Under the pieces are notes generated by a model. It was not told where the DNA came from, searched no databases, and was given only the letters and a program-made list of their open reading frames with translations. From Nitrososphaerota archaeon (GTDB lineage Archaea > Thermoproteota > Nitrososphaeria > Nitrososphaerales > Gagatemarchaeaceae), in the NCBI GenBank assembly GCA_027886975.1, contig JAPCJK010000006.1, positions 1-42,767 of the forward strand: 42,767 nucleotides of DNA. The letters are read 5' to 3'. Positions 15,412 to 23,973 of the stretch are shown here, in pieces. Position 1 is the first letter of the stretch, and every line of letters starts with the position of its first letter. The translations under genes were made by a program, and so were the position numbers.

Positions 15412-17199
15412 TTGCCGTGGATGGGTTCCGTCGAGAAGCCATTCGAGGACGAACCTGACAGGGTGACCACCCAGCAGTCCCTCACCAGGGGGGCGGAGAT
15501 GATGATAGACAGGGTGAGGTCGTCACTCGGACCGAAGGGCATGCTCAAGCTAATCGTCCAGCCGTTCCCGATGAGGGACGACATAACCAGCGACGGGAAG
15601 ACGATACTGACGTCGATGGGGACGGTCCATCCGGGCGCCTGGCTGATGCGCGAGATGGCCTACAGCCAGATCAACTTGGGGGACGGTGTGATAACCACCA
15701 TGGTGCTGGCAGGGGAGCTCTTGAAAAACTCGAAACAGCTTCTCGGGCTCAAGGTCAAGCCGGCGCTGATCATCCGGGGGTACAGGGCCGCGATGGATTA
15801 TTCCCGCAGGACGATGAAGAGGATCTCGCTGCCAGCGGACTGGCGCTCCCATGAGGACCTCTTCCGTGTGGGCCGGACTGCCGCCGCGACCAAGTCCTTC
15901 GGCGCAGGGGCCGACAAACTTGCAGATTTCGCGGCCACCGCGGTGGGGTACATCACCGAGCTGCGCGACGGGAAGCCCTACATCGACATGAGGGACATCT
16001 GCGTCCTCAAGATGATTGGGGGGAGCAGAGACGAGACCCGGCTCATCCGTGGGATCGCTTTCGCCCAGGGCCTCAGGCATCCTTCGATGCCCAAGAGGGT
16101 CGAGCGCCCGAAGATCGCATTACTCACGTGCCCACTGGAGTTCAAGAAGTTCTGGGAGGAGAAGAACAACGTGAAGGTGCTGATAGCACCAGGCAAGATC
16201 AACTCCCTCAAGGAGAGCAGGCTGAACATGGTCAAGGAGCACGTGGACAAGATAACCGCGACGGGGGCGAACCTCGTTGTCATGTCGGAGGGATGCGACG
16301 ACCTCCATGCCTCAATGCTCGCGGAGAGGGGGATCCAGGTGGTCCACAGGGTCCCGGATGCGGGGGGCATAGGAAGGCTCGCCAAGGCGAGCGGGGGGAA
16401 AGCCATCGGTTCCATCGATGATCTCAAGGAATCGGACCTCGGGCGTGCCGGGTTCTCCGAAGAGGTGAAGGTCCCGAGGCACGACACGAGAAGGCTCGAG
16501 AGGGAGGTGAAGGCCGGGGACCCACTTCCAGAGGAGGAGAGGATGGTGGTCATTGACGGCTGCAAAGACCCGAAGTCGGCGACCATTCTGATCAGAGGGC
16601 AGATCGAATCGGGCCTAAATGAGACCGAGAGGGCGCTGGACGCAGCCCTGTCAGCCTGTCAGGCGCTCGTGTGGGCGCCCAGGGTCGTCGGCGGGGCGGG
16701 CGCAATCGAAGCGGAGCTGGCGCATCGCCTGAAGAAGTACGCCCTGAGGTTCGACGACAAGATCCAATTGGCCGTGCTTGCCTACGCAGAAGCCCTCGAG
16801 GGGGTGGTGGACGTCCTGGCGGCAAACGTTGGCCTGGACCCCATCGACGTCAGGCTAGAGATGGGCGCCGCCCACGCCAAAGGGCACACATGGCACGGAA
16901 TAGACGTCCGCGGCAGGCGCCTCCGCGACGCCTTCGACATGGGGGTCGTCGAGCCACTGAAGATCAAGTCGAGTGCGGTCATCATTGCGAGCGAAGCGGC
17001 TTGTCAGCTCGTGCGGGTCGACAGGGTGCTAAGGGGATGGCATGGCGCGACACTCCTCCCGGGCGAGATTCCACCGGGCGCCTCGGAAGGCCCCCGCGTC
17101 CTGAACAGCGCGAACGACCTGCCTGAGGAGACGATCAAGGCGTTCAGGAAGTCGAGGTTCCTGAAACCCTACGGGTCTAAACTCCAGCTGAACCTGTAG
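15412..17199 (+). CDS. Divergent group II chaperonin (thermosome/TCP-1) paralogue
   Basis: 595 residues, somewhat longer than standard thermosome subunits (~545). The equatorial-domain start is clear (RSSLGPKGMLKLIV, SDGKTIL, LGDGVITTMVLAGELL). The ATP-site motifs are altered: NDGATI is SDGKTI, GDGTTT is GDGVIT (Asp91 kept), and at the second catalytic position, where thermosomes have ERALHDAL, it has ERALDAAL, so the catalytic Asp is Ala411. GGG is changed to VGGAG, and the Gly-Gly-Met C-terminal tail is missing. It may bind ATP but is probably slow or inactive in hydrolysis, perhaps a regulatory or alternative ring subunit. The 3' end overlaps the convergent livM-like gene by 23 bp. The family call is firm; the function is inferred. 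Confidence 0.85.
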   Translation: MPWMGSVEKPFEDEPDRVTTQQSLTRGAEMMIDRVRSSLGPKGMLKLIVQPFPMRDDITSDGKTILTSMGTVHPGAWLMREMAYSQINLGDGVITTMVLAGELLKNSKQLLGLKVKPALIIRGYRAAMDYSRRTMKRISLPADWRSHEDLFRVGRTAAATKSFGAGADKLADFAATAVGYITELRDGKPYIDMRDICVLKMIGGSRDETRLIRGIAFAQGLRHPSMPKRVERPKIALLTCPLEFKKFWEEKNNVKVLIAPGKINSLKESRLNMVKEHVDKITATGANLVVMSEGCDDLHASMLAERGIQVVHRVPDAGGIGRLAKASGGKAIGSIDDLKESDLGRAGFSEEVKVPRHDTRRLEREVKAGDPLPEEERMVVIDGCKDPKSATILIRGQIESGLNETERALDAALSACQALVWAPRVVGGAGAIEAELAHRLKKYALRFDDKIQLAVLAYAEALEGVVDVLAANVGLDPIDVRLEMGAAHAKGHTWHGIDVRGRRLRDAFDMGVVEPLKIKSSAVIIASEAACQLVRVDRVLRGWHGATLLPGEIPPGASEGPRVLNSANDLPEETIKAFRKSRFLKPYGSKLQLNL

Positions 17200-18160
17200 A
17201 ACTTCTCATCATCCGGCCCCTGACGAAGCGCTGCAATCTCCCTACGACTCCTTCGGGGAAAATCAGCACGACCAAGAGCACCGCCAGACCTTGGGCCAAG
17301 AATCGCCAGGCGTGGTATTCGGTCAGGTAGTTGTTTAGAGGTACCATTACGAACGCTCCGGCCACGGGGCCGAAGAACGTGCCGAGGCCGCCGAGCACCA
17401 CCATCGAGAAGAAGAGCAGCATGTTGCTGGTGTCCAGGATGGTCGCACCTATCGCCCCGTAGAACAGCGTCAGCAAACCTCCCGCCAAACCGATGAAGAA
17501 GCTCGAGACTGCGAATGCGACTATCTTGACTCTGAAGATCCCGATCCCGAGCGACGCGGCATAGACTTCCGCGTCACGGACCCCCTTGAATGCGATCCCA
17601 AATCGTGAATCGAGCACCTTCTTGAGGACGATTGCCGACACGACCAGCATGGCCAACGCGAAATAGTAGTAGGCGACCCCGTCAAACAGCCTCCACTGAA
17701 ACCCCCCCAGCGTGATGTCGGGGATATTGTTCTGGCCGATGCCACCGACGAATATGTCGAAGAGGGGGCGAATGTCCTGCCGGGTTATCAGATTCTGGAA
17801 AAAGAGGGTGAAGACAAGGGAGTAAAGTGCCATGTACAGGCCGCGGAGCCTCATTGAAAGAAGGCTGAATGCGAAGCCGCTCCCTGCGGCAAAGATGCAG
17901 CCGACGAGGAGTCCCGCGAAGGGATTCCACCCGTTCAAGGTCAGATACCCGACAGTATACCCTCCTACGGCGTATGGAACCAGCGGGGCGAGAAACGGGA
18001 TGCCTAGGTATCCCAGGAGCATGTTGTAGTACAAAGCGATGATCGAGTAGGACAAGATCAGCACGAGGACGTAGGTCAGATACCCCTGTTCGGCGACGAG
18101 CGGGTACGCCAGAAGAGCGACGAGAGGCACCGCCAGGAGCCCCAGCGATATTAGCCGCAA
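17177..18160 (-). CDS. livM: Branched-chain amino acid-type ABC transporter permease (LivM-like)
   Basis: 327 residues and about nine to ten membrane helices. The LivM features are GIPFLAPLVPYAVGGYTVGY near the N-terminus, the coupling loop DSRFGIAFKGVRDAEVYAASLGI, and VVLGGLGTFFGPVAGAFV in the third quarter. It forms the membrane pore of a HAAT-type importer with the LivH-like protein. The start is TTG 18160, three bases after the livH stop, so the two are co-translated. It is the last gene of the livG-livF-livH-livM unit. The true substrate may be branched-chain amino acids, amides, urea or another small polar compound. Confidence 0.9.
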   Translation of the reverse strand: MRLISLGLLAVPLVALLAYPLVAEQGYLTYVLVLILSYSIIALYYNMLLGYLGIPFLAPLVPYAVGGYTVGYLTLNGWNPFAGLLVGCIFAAGSGFAFSLLSMRLRGLYMALYSLVFTLFFQNLITRQDIRPLFDIFVGGIGQNNIPDITLGGFQWRLFDGVAYYYFALAMLVVSAIVLKKVLDSRFGIAFKGVRDAEVYAASLGIGIFRVKIVAFAVSSFFIGLAGGLLTLFYGAIGATILDTSNMLLFFSMVVLGGLGTFFGPVAGAFVMVPLNNYLTEYHAWRFLAQGLAVLLVVLIFPEGVVGRLQRFVRGRMMRSSTGSAGV

Positions 18161-18163
18161 CCC

Positions 18164-19084
18164 TCAGGTCTCCCGGAAGCCGAAGAGTCCCTGGGGTCTG
18201 ATGATTAGAATGGCTATCATCAGGAGGAAAGCGAATGAAAGGCCCCAGGTGGCGTCCAGGAACAGCGTCACGTATTGCTGCACCAGCGCGACGATGTAGG
18301 AAGCCAGGATGGTTCCCTGGACGCTCCCGATTCCTCCGAAGACGACGACGATGAACGCTATGGTCAGAGGGGTCGCTCCGACCGACGGGGAAAGAAAGAC
18401 GGTGTTGGTGAGCAGGAAGCCGGCCACCGCTGCGAGCGCCGACCCGAGTCCGAAAGCCAGAAGATAGATTGTATCCGTGTTGATGCCTACAAGGCTGGCG
18501 GCGTCCAGGTCTTGCGCCACCGCTCTCATGCCGATCCCCCACCTTGAGCGTTTGAGGAAGACCTGCAAAAGCACGAGAACCCCGATGGCAACGGCAAACT
18601 GCACAAGCTCAGCGTAGGTGATGATCAGCCCACCGTACCGGATGTCTCCATTCGCGATTTCACTCGCGAACTGGACCCTGGCGCCGCCGAAGATCAGGGT
18701 GGCGATGCTTTCGAACATGGTGGCCAAGGCCAGCGTGACGACGAGCGTGGTGATCAGAGGATTCGGCTTCCGGATAAGCGGTCGTATCAGAAACCTCTGA
18801 GTCCCCACCCCGATGACGAAGATGACAAGTACTGCCGGGACGACTGCCAGAGCCAGGGGGACGGAGAGCCCCGAAGTCGGAAGGCTTGATCCGTAGAGCG
18901 CGCTCGAGGGCGTATTCAGCCACCATACGATATAGGCACCCGCCATGAAGAAGGCACCATGCGCAAAGTTGAGCACCCTGATAGTTGAGTAGATGAGGGT
19001 GAGGCCCATGGCCATGAGCGCGTAGAGGGAGCCGAGGATTATTCCGCTAAGAAGAGGAGGGAGAAGAAGTGAGCTGTCAACCAA
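18164..19084 (-). CDS. livH: Branched-chain amino acid-type ABC transporter permease (LivH-like)
   Basis: 306 residues, eight or so helices. The LivH signature is clear: SGIILGSLYALMAMGLTLIY at the N-terminus, VLNFAHGAFFMAGAYI next, the coupling helix RSRWGIGMRAVAQDLDAASLVGI, and IVVVFGGIGSVQGTILASYI near the end. It pairs with LivM-like 17177-18160 to form the permease of a HAAT importer. It lies 15 bp downstream of the livF gene on the same strand. Confidence 0.92.
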   Translation of the reverse strand: MVDSSLLLPPLLSGIILGSLYALMAMGLTLIYSTIRVLNFAHGAFFMAGAYIVWWLNTPSSALYGSSLPTSGLSVPLALAVVPAVLVIFVIGVGTQRFLIRPLIRKPNPLITTLVVTLALATMFESIATLIFGGARVQFASEIANGDIRYGGLIITYAELVQFAVAIGVLVLLQVFLKRSRWGIGMRAVAQDLDAASLVGINTDTIYLLAFGLGSALAAVAGFLLTNTVFLSPSVGATPLTIAFIVVVFGGIGSVQGTILASYIVALVQQYVTLFLDATWGLSFAFLLMIAILIIRPQGLFGFRET

Positions 19085-19099
19085 CCGAGGACGACCGCC

Positions 19100-19804
19100 C
19101 TATCCTCCTAGATAAGCCTGCATCACTTCCTTGCTATCGAGGACTTCCTTCGCGCCTCCCTGCATCCTGACCTCGCCATTCTCGATCAGGTAAATCCGGT
19201 CTGCATCGGCTATCCTCCTGGGGCTCTGCTCGACAATCAGGACTCCAACCCCAGTCTTTCTGATCTCCGCGATTTTCTTGTAGACCTCGTCAATCAGAAT
19301 CGGGGCAAGACCCGCGGACGGCTCGTCGACCATTAGCAGCTTTACGTTCTCCGCCATCAGGCCCCTCGCTATCGCGACGGACTGCCTTTCTCCGCCGCTG
19401 AGGGTGAGCGCAAGCTGGCCTTTCCTTTCGGCTACGGCCGGGAAGAGCTGATAGACTTTCTCCAGGTTCTTTTGCCTCGTGCGCCAGGACGTCCTGGGGA
19501 ACGCGCCGGCAGCCAGGTTGTCTTGGACAGTCATCTGAGGAAAGAGCCTGGCTCCTTCAGGGACATGTATGAGGCCCTTCTGAGCTATCTTGTACGGCGC
19601 CTGTCCGGTCACGTCCTCGCCATCGAGTGTGACCTTACCTACCCACGGCTTTAGGAGCCCTGAAGCCGTCCTGAGGATTGTCGTCTTGCCGTGCCCGTTG
19701 GCCCCGATCACAGCGACATATTCTCCGGCCTTGACCTCGAGGTTTATTCCCCTCAGGACTTCGACCTGGCCATAGCCGACATGGACATTCTCAAGGACCA
19801 GCAA
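19100..19804 (-). CDS. livF: Branched-chain amino acid-type ABC transporter ATP-binding protein (LivF-like)
   Basis: 234 residues. Walker A is GANGHGKTT, the signature is LSGGERQSVAIARGL, and Walker B is LLMVDEPSAGLAP, with the SAGLAP variant typical of LivF. The N-terminus LENVHVGYGQVEVLRGINL also matches LivF. It hydrolyses ATP together with the LivG-like subunit to drive uptake. It is tightly packed between livG (11-bp gap) and livH. Confidence 0.93.
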   Translation of the reverse strand: MLVLENVHVGYGQVEVLRGINLEVKAGEYVAVIGANGHGKTTILRTASGLLKPWVGKVTLDGEDVTGQAPYKIAQKGLIHVPEGARLFPQMTVQDNLAAGAFPRTSWRTRQKNLEKVYQLFPAVAERKGQLALTLSGGERQSVAIARGLMAENVKLLMVDEPSAGLAPILIDEVYKKIAEIRKTGVGVLIVEQSPRRIADADRIYLIENGEVRMQGGAKEVLDSKEVMQAYLGG

Positions 19805-19815
19805 GTTCGCGGCTC

Positions 19816-20535
19816 CTAGAAGTACCCCTCTCCGAGGTAGACCTTGACGACCTGAACGTTCTTCGAGACTTCAGGGGGCGACCCCTCGGCGATTTTTTCG
19901 CCCTTGTGCATCACAATGGTCCTGTCCGCCAAGGAAAAGATCGCCCTGATGTTGTGCTCTATTATCATGACGGTGATTCCTGATTCCCTGATCTTGGTGA
20001 CCATCCCGAGTTCCTCTTTTACCTCCTGGTTGTTCAGGCCCGCGAGCGGCTCGTCAAGCATCATGAGCTTGGGCTTTATGGCCATGGCCGAGGCCATCAT
20101 CAGCCTCTTTTTTCCGTAGATGTCCAGACGGTCGGCCGGCGTCTTGGCCTTGTCTGAGAGTCCGACGAAGGCAAGGCTTTCCGAGGCAGTCGCCGAGGGG
20201 TCGTGGGAGTTCCTTCCCCCGAACTGGGCGGCCAGGCGGACCTGCTCCTCGACGGTCATGGACTTGAAGTAAGCAGGGACCTGAAAGGTCCTCGCGAGAC
20301 CTAGGTGGGCAATCCTGTGGGACGGGAGCTTGTCGATTCTGTGCCCATCAAAGTTCACAGTGCCATCATCCGGGTTCAGGACCTTCGAAATGACGTTGAA
20401 GAGGGTGGTCTTCCCCGATCCGTTGGGACCAACGACCGCCAGTATCTCCTTCTCCTTTACATCGAAACTGAGTCCGGCGACGGCCTTCAGCGAACCGAAG
20501 CTCTTGCTGAGATTAAGCGTTTCGAGAATCGCCAA
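19816..20535 (-). CDS. livG: Branched-chain amino acid-type ABC transporter ATP-binding protein (LivG-like)
   Basis: 239 residues. Walker A is GPNGSGKTTLFNVIS (the LFNVI extension is typical of LivG), with the HRIAHLGLARTFQVPAYF Q-loop region, Walker B LMMLDEPLAGLNNQE and H-loop IEHNIRAI. The signature motif is unusual: IYGKKRLMMASAMA replaces the usual LSxGxQR..EIARAL, a pattern seen in some LivG relatives. The start is TTG 20535, and a TATA box lies about 36 bp upstream (20567-20576). It is therefore the first gene of a livGFHM transcript separate from the binding-protein gene. Confidence 0.9.
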   Translation of the reverse strand: MAILETLNLSKSFGSLKAVAGLSFDVKEKEILAVVGPNGSGKTTLFNVISKVLNPDDGTVNFDGHRIDKLPSHRIAHLGLARTFQVPAYFKSMTVEEQVRLAAQFGGRNSHDPSATASESLAFVGLSDKAKTPADRLDIYGKKRLMMASAMAIKPKLMMLDEPLAGLNNQEVKEELGMVTKIRESGITVMIIEHNIRAIFSLADRTIVMHKGEKIAEGSPPEVSKNVQVVKVYLGEGYF

Positions 20536-20566
20536 CTATCGACGCTCCTTGTCCCCGAGCCCCCGC

Positions 20567-20576
20567 GCTATATAAC
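20567..20576 (-). promoter_or_regulatory. TATA box of the livGFHM unit
   Basis: Plus-strand GCTATATAAC (minus GTTATATAGC), about 36 bp before TTG 20535. It lies between the binding-protein stop and livG, so the importer core has its own promoter. Confidence 0.6.
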
Positions 20577-20665
20577 TCGTGAAATTTTCAGGGGCTCTTC
20601 ATCCAAGGTCATCTGGACATCGCGTGGCCTTCGCTGGTAATGTAGTCTCGCGCGAACCTGTCGCG

Positions 20666-22516
20666 CTACGGCGTGATGTGGGACTTCGTGGCGGCGCTGA
20701 CGTTGGCGAAGTAGGCAGGCTCTTCGAAGGTCTCGTCGGCGAAGTTTGGCGTTGCGCCGTCGGTCGACCACGCGAACTGTCCGCTCGTGTAGTAGGCCTT
20801 CGGGTCGTCCTTCATCACCTCTTGCATCAGCGGGCTCCAGTAGACATCGGACGTCTCCTGGAATCCAGTCTTGGCGATAACATCCGGGTCGAAGAAGAAA
20901 CTGGAAGCCCTTTCGCTCCCGATGAGTATGCGGGTCGGTTGGTTTCCTGGCCTTGTGTATGGCTTCGGTATCGTCCGGTCGCCGTCCGCAGGCGGACTCT
21001 CTCCGATCCTGCTCTTGACCTGGTATGTCACAACTGGTCCTCCAACGGGCATGTCTAAGTTGAACTTCTCGAATGGCCAGACCCTGACACACTGGCCGGG
21101 GCGCATCGACCACGGTCCCCCCAGGCCTACCGTAACGTAGTCGGAGTGTCCCGTGTCGACGCTGCTGTTGAGGATTGCAGACATCCTGCGAGCTTGGTCT
21201 CCGGCGAAACCTCCCGCCATCGTGCCTACCGTCAAGCTGTTCCAGGCGAAGTCTTGCGACTGAGCTGAGTCAGCCAGGGCCGGTGCGCTGTTGAACTTCG
21301 CCCAGTAGTGAGCTTCGTAGTCGTATCCTCTCGAATTCCTCAGCAGGCCCCTGCATTCGTGGAACAGGGCCCCGACGGAATTCTGGCCCGCGAGCGGAAG
21401 GAAGTCAGGCAGCGACGGGCCGTACTGGAAGAAGACCAGCGAGGGGAGCGGGTCCGCCATGAACTGCTTGAGGAATGCCGCCTCGTCCGAAGGGGCGAAG
21501 TCCGTGATGAATATGAGGTCCGGAGGATCGTTCTTCAGTTGGGCAAGGATCGTACCATACTCGACTGTACCAAGAGCAACTTGCTGTCTGAAGTTCAGCT
21601 TCCCACCGGCCTTGGACATCAGCACCTCGAAGGTGTGCCCTATTCTCGTGCCGTAGGCACCCGCCGATTCGAACACCGCATATTTCTTGTTGATCGGCTT
21701 GTGCTTTCCATGATCAATCCAACCCTGATAGTTCATGAAGAGGTTTCTCGAGTAGTCCTCGTCGTGTACCACACCCATGAAGACGTTCCAGTATGGATGC
21801 GTCGGATAGGCAGTCGACCCGACCTTCTGGTTATAGCTCGGAAAGCCGTTGTAGGTCTTCCAGGTGATGTCGCTGGTAGCCGGATACGTTCCGGCCCAGG
21901 TACCGTTCAACAGAACGTTCTTCTCGTGTAGGCCAGAAATGTCATGGTTGATGTAATAGTGATCGTACTTCGCAGCCGTCGGCTCCTCTGTCGCATCCAC
22001 AGTAACATAGTCGGTCAGGATGAAGTCGACGTTGTCCTGGGAGAAGAGCTTCGTGACCGCGGCGCTCGCTTCCTGGGTATTCTTGTTGGGGACGTCGATG
22101 TTGATGAACTTGTAGCTGGGTGCTCCGTTCGGAAGCGAACCGAAGATTGCCACCCAGTCGTCGAAAGCCATCGAACTCGACTTTATCCCTGAGAGGCCGT
22201 CTCCCGCAAAGAGGCCCGTCTCTGGGAACGCAGAGCCCACCACCAACTGCTTGCCGAAATTCGGGTTAGTGTTTGTGGCCGTGGTGCCGACAGTCGTTGT
22301 TTCAGTTGTTACCCCCGGGGAAACACTAGGAGAGCGGAGTATGTACCCACCAGCAAACCCAGCTGCACCGAAGACGACCGCGCCACCGACCAACCCCTTG
22401 ATGAAGTCTCTCCGTCCCGAATCCATTCCTCCGCCGCCAGTGCCTGTCTGATTGAGTATTGATTTCTTAGAAACGTTCTGCGCGTCAGTCGGCGGCTCGG
22501 CGCCGTCAGACTCCAT
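20666..22516 (-). CDS. Tat-exported ABC substrate-binding protein (type I periplasmic-binding fold)
   Basis: 616 residues, considerably longer than usual LivJ/LivK proteins (about 370-420). After a 30-residue polar N-terminal extension comes a twin-arginine signal, SGRRDFIKGLVGGAVVFGAA (Arg35-Arg36), then a Thr-rich linker and the mature domain starting KQLVVGSAFPETGLFAGDGL. The middle and C-terminal parts are unusually long and carry no lipobox that I can see, so anchoring may rely on the uncleaved signal. The ATG 22516 start is fixed by a TATA box 29 bp upstream. It lies upstream of livGFHM on the same strand and should deliver the importer's substrate; the substrate is not determined. A palindrome covers its transcription start. 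Confidence 0.88.
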   Translation of the reverse strand: MESDGAEPPTDAQNVSKKSILNQTGTGGGGMDSGRRDFIKGLVGGAVVFGAAGFAGGYILRSPSVSPGVTTETTTVGTTATNTNPNFGKQLVVGSAFPETGLFAGDGLSGIKSSSMAFDDWVAIFGSLPNGAPSYKFINIDVPNKNTQEASAAVTKLFSQDNVDFILTDYVTVDATEEPTAAKYDHYYINHDISGLHEKNVLLNGTWAGTYPATSDITWKTYNGFPSYNQKVGSTAYPTHPYWNVFMGVVHDEDYSRNLFMNYQGWIDHGKHKPINKKYAVFESAGAYGTRIGHTFEVLMSKAGGKLNFRQQVALGTVEYGTILAQLKNDPPDLIFITDFAPSDEAAFLKQFMADPLPSLVFFQYGPSLPDFLPLAGQNSVGALFHECRGLLRNSRGYDYEAHYWAKFNSAPALADSAQSQDFAWNSLTVGTMAGGFAGDQARRMSAILNSSVDTGHSDYVTVGLGGPWSMRPGQCVRVWPFEKFNLDMPVGGPVVTYQVKSRIGESPPADGDRTIPKPYTRPGNQPTRILIGSERASSFFFDPDVIAKTGFQETSDVYWSPLMQEVMKDDPKAYYTSGQFAWSTDGATPNFADETFEEPAYFANVSAATKSHITP

Positions 22517-22530
22517 TACTCCAAGGTAAC
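22515..22530. promoter_or_regulatory. Palindromic operator candidate, copy 1
   Basis: ATTACTCCAAGGTAAC covers the predicted transcription start of the binding-protein gene and touches its ATG, a position that fits repression. It differs at only two of 16 positions from the copy at 25981-25996. Confidence 0.5.
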
Positions 22531-22540
22531 CTGTGAATCT

Positions 22541-22550
22541 GATATAAACC
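22541..22550 (-). promoter_or_regulatory. TATA box of the binding-protein gene
   Basis: Minus-strand GGTTTATATC, close to the archaeal consensus and 29 bp before ATG 22516. It implies a leaderless mRNA and fixes the start. Confidence 0.65.
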
Positions 22551-22710
22551 TATGCAGTTCCGTTCGTAAATGTGCGGAAAACCTTTGGCTAGAATTTCCA
22601 TGATTTTTCGTCAGGAATCTTTCGACTGCCAGCTCGGAAGGAAGAAATGCCCCATCGTCTTGCCCAAGAGTGGTTTTAGTATGGCTGACACGAATCCGGA
22701 GTGGTCGTAG

Positions 22711-23973
22711 TTGAAGACGTCCTTCCTGATTGGCAGGAACCTGAAGGTCGCTCGTTTCCGGTCGCTCATCATCGCAATCGCAGTCGCAGTAGTAGTCGGA
22801 CTTCTATTTTCAACATTCATGATAGAGCTCGGGGTCGGCCGGAGCACCGAAGTCGGCTCGGCGAGGCTTGGAGCGGACATACTCCTGTTGCCGAGTCCCC
22901 TTCCAATCAACCTCATAATCTACATCCAATGGCCGGACCCAGTCTTCATAACTCCCACGGACGCGGCCGCGCACCTTCAATATCTGCGTCCGAGGTACAT
23001 AGACGACAACGGGACCCTTGATGCGGGGATCAAGGCGATACCAGGGGTCGTGGGAGTCTCGCCGCAGGTCTTCGTGGGCACACTGAACAATTCTGGCCGT
23101 CCCGTGGCCCTCGTGGGGTTCGACCCGGCCACGGATTTCACAATCTTGCCATGGCTTAGTGCAACCGGCCAGAGTCAGACGAGCCTGGGGCCAGAGATGG
23201 CGATAGTGGGGAGCGATACCGGATTCAAGGCGGGAGACTACATGTCATGGAACAGTCTTAGACTGCGGGCCATTGCTGTACTTGAGCCAACTTCGTCGTC
23301 CATGGACAGGACGGTCTTCTTCCCGATCCAGACTGCGTACAAACTCCCTCTGACCTCTGGGGCGAACGGGACTTCTACTGCACTAGGGCAAAACTCGACT
23401 GTCCGTTTCAAAGCCGGCCAGATATCTGCTCTTCTGGTCAAGCTTGCCAGAGGCACGACCGAAGGCGACGTTGGCAGGCAGGTTTCCGCGACCCTGAGCA
23501 GCTACGTCGTGATATACGGGGCCATCGCAACCAAGCAGGTCAGCCTGGAGACGAGGGGCATCGCGAGCTACGAGTTCCTCTTGGCCGGACTGCTTGGGAC
23601 TTCGGTCTTGATACTTACGGCGTCGCTGATGTCCATGAGCGTCAACGAGAGGAAGAGAGAGTTCGGAATTCTCCGTTCAATGGGGGCGACCAAGCTAGGC
23701 ATCTCGAAGCTCATAATGGGCGAGGCTGGCATCATGTCCATTTCGGGGAGCCTGCTCGGGCTGGCGGTTGGGGGCGTCGTCTTTGCCGTCTCGGAGTTCT
23801 ATCTGGGCCAAGCCTACGGCATCTCTTTTGTCGCGCCCAGCTATACCGAGGTCCTCGGGTTCATGATCGAGGCCATGGCTCTGGGCGTAATCATCGGAAC
23901 CTTGGCCGCAGTGTACCCTGCCTACAGGGCGAGCCGGATGGACCCCTACCAGGCTATTGCCCGAGGAGAATGA
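22711..23973 (+). CDS. MacB/FtsX-family ABC transporter permease, exporter 2 subunit A
   Basis: 420 residues with the four-helix FtsX layout: N-terminal helix LIIAIAVAVVVGLLFSTFMI, a large external domain, and three C-terminal helices with MSVNERKREFGILRSMGAT and the tail SRMDPYQAIARGE. It is a paralogue of the 10646-11815 protein (shared GVSPQVFVGTLN, VGFDPATDF). The start is TTG 22711, with TATA-like GGTTTTAGTA about 35 bp upstream. The next gene overlaps it by ATGA. Unlike exporter 1, no ATPase gene separates the two permeases, so the ATPase must come from elsewhere, possibly 11816-12493. Confidence 0.88.
   Translation: MKTSFLIGRNLKVARFRSLIIAIAVAVVVGLLFSTFMIELGVGRSTEVGSARLGADILLLPSPLPINLIIYIQWPDPVFITPTDAAAHLQYLRPRYIDDNGTLDAGIKAIPGVVGVSPQVFVGTLNNSGRPVALVGFDPATDFTILPWLSATGQSQTSLGPEMAIVGSDTGFKAGDYMSWNSLRLRAIAVLEPTSSSMDRTVFFPIQTAYKLPLTSGANGTSTALGQNSTVRFKAGQISALLVKLARGTTEGDVGRQVSATLSSYVVIYGAIATKQVSLETRGIASYEFLLAGLLGTSVLILTASLMSMSVNERKREFGILRSMGATKLGISKLIMGEAGIMSISGSLLGLAVGGVVFAVSEFYLGQAYGISFVAPSYTEVLGFMIEAMALGVIIGTLAAVYPAYRASRMDPYQAIARGE

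Noticed and set aside
15398-15412. T-arm-like GAGTTCGAATCTC near the chaperonin start
   Set aside because: Only about 20 bases separate it from the preceding TATA box and the peptidase gene ends just upstream, so there is no room for a tRNA.
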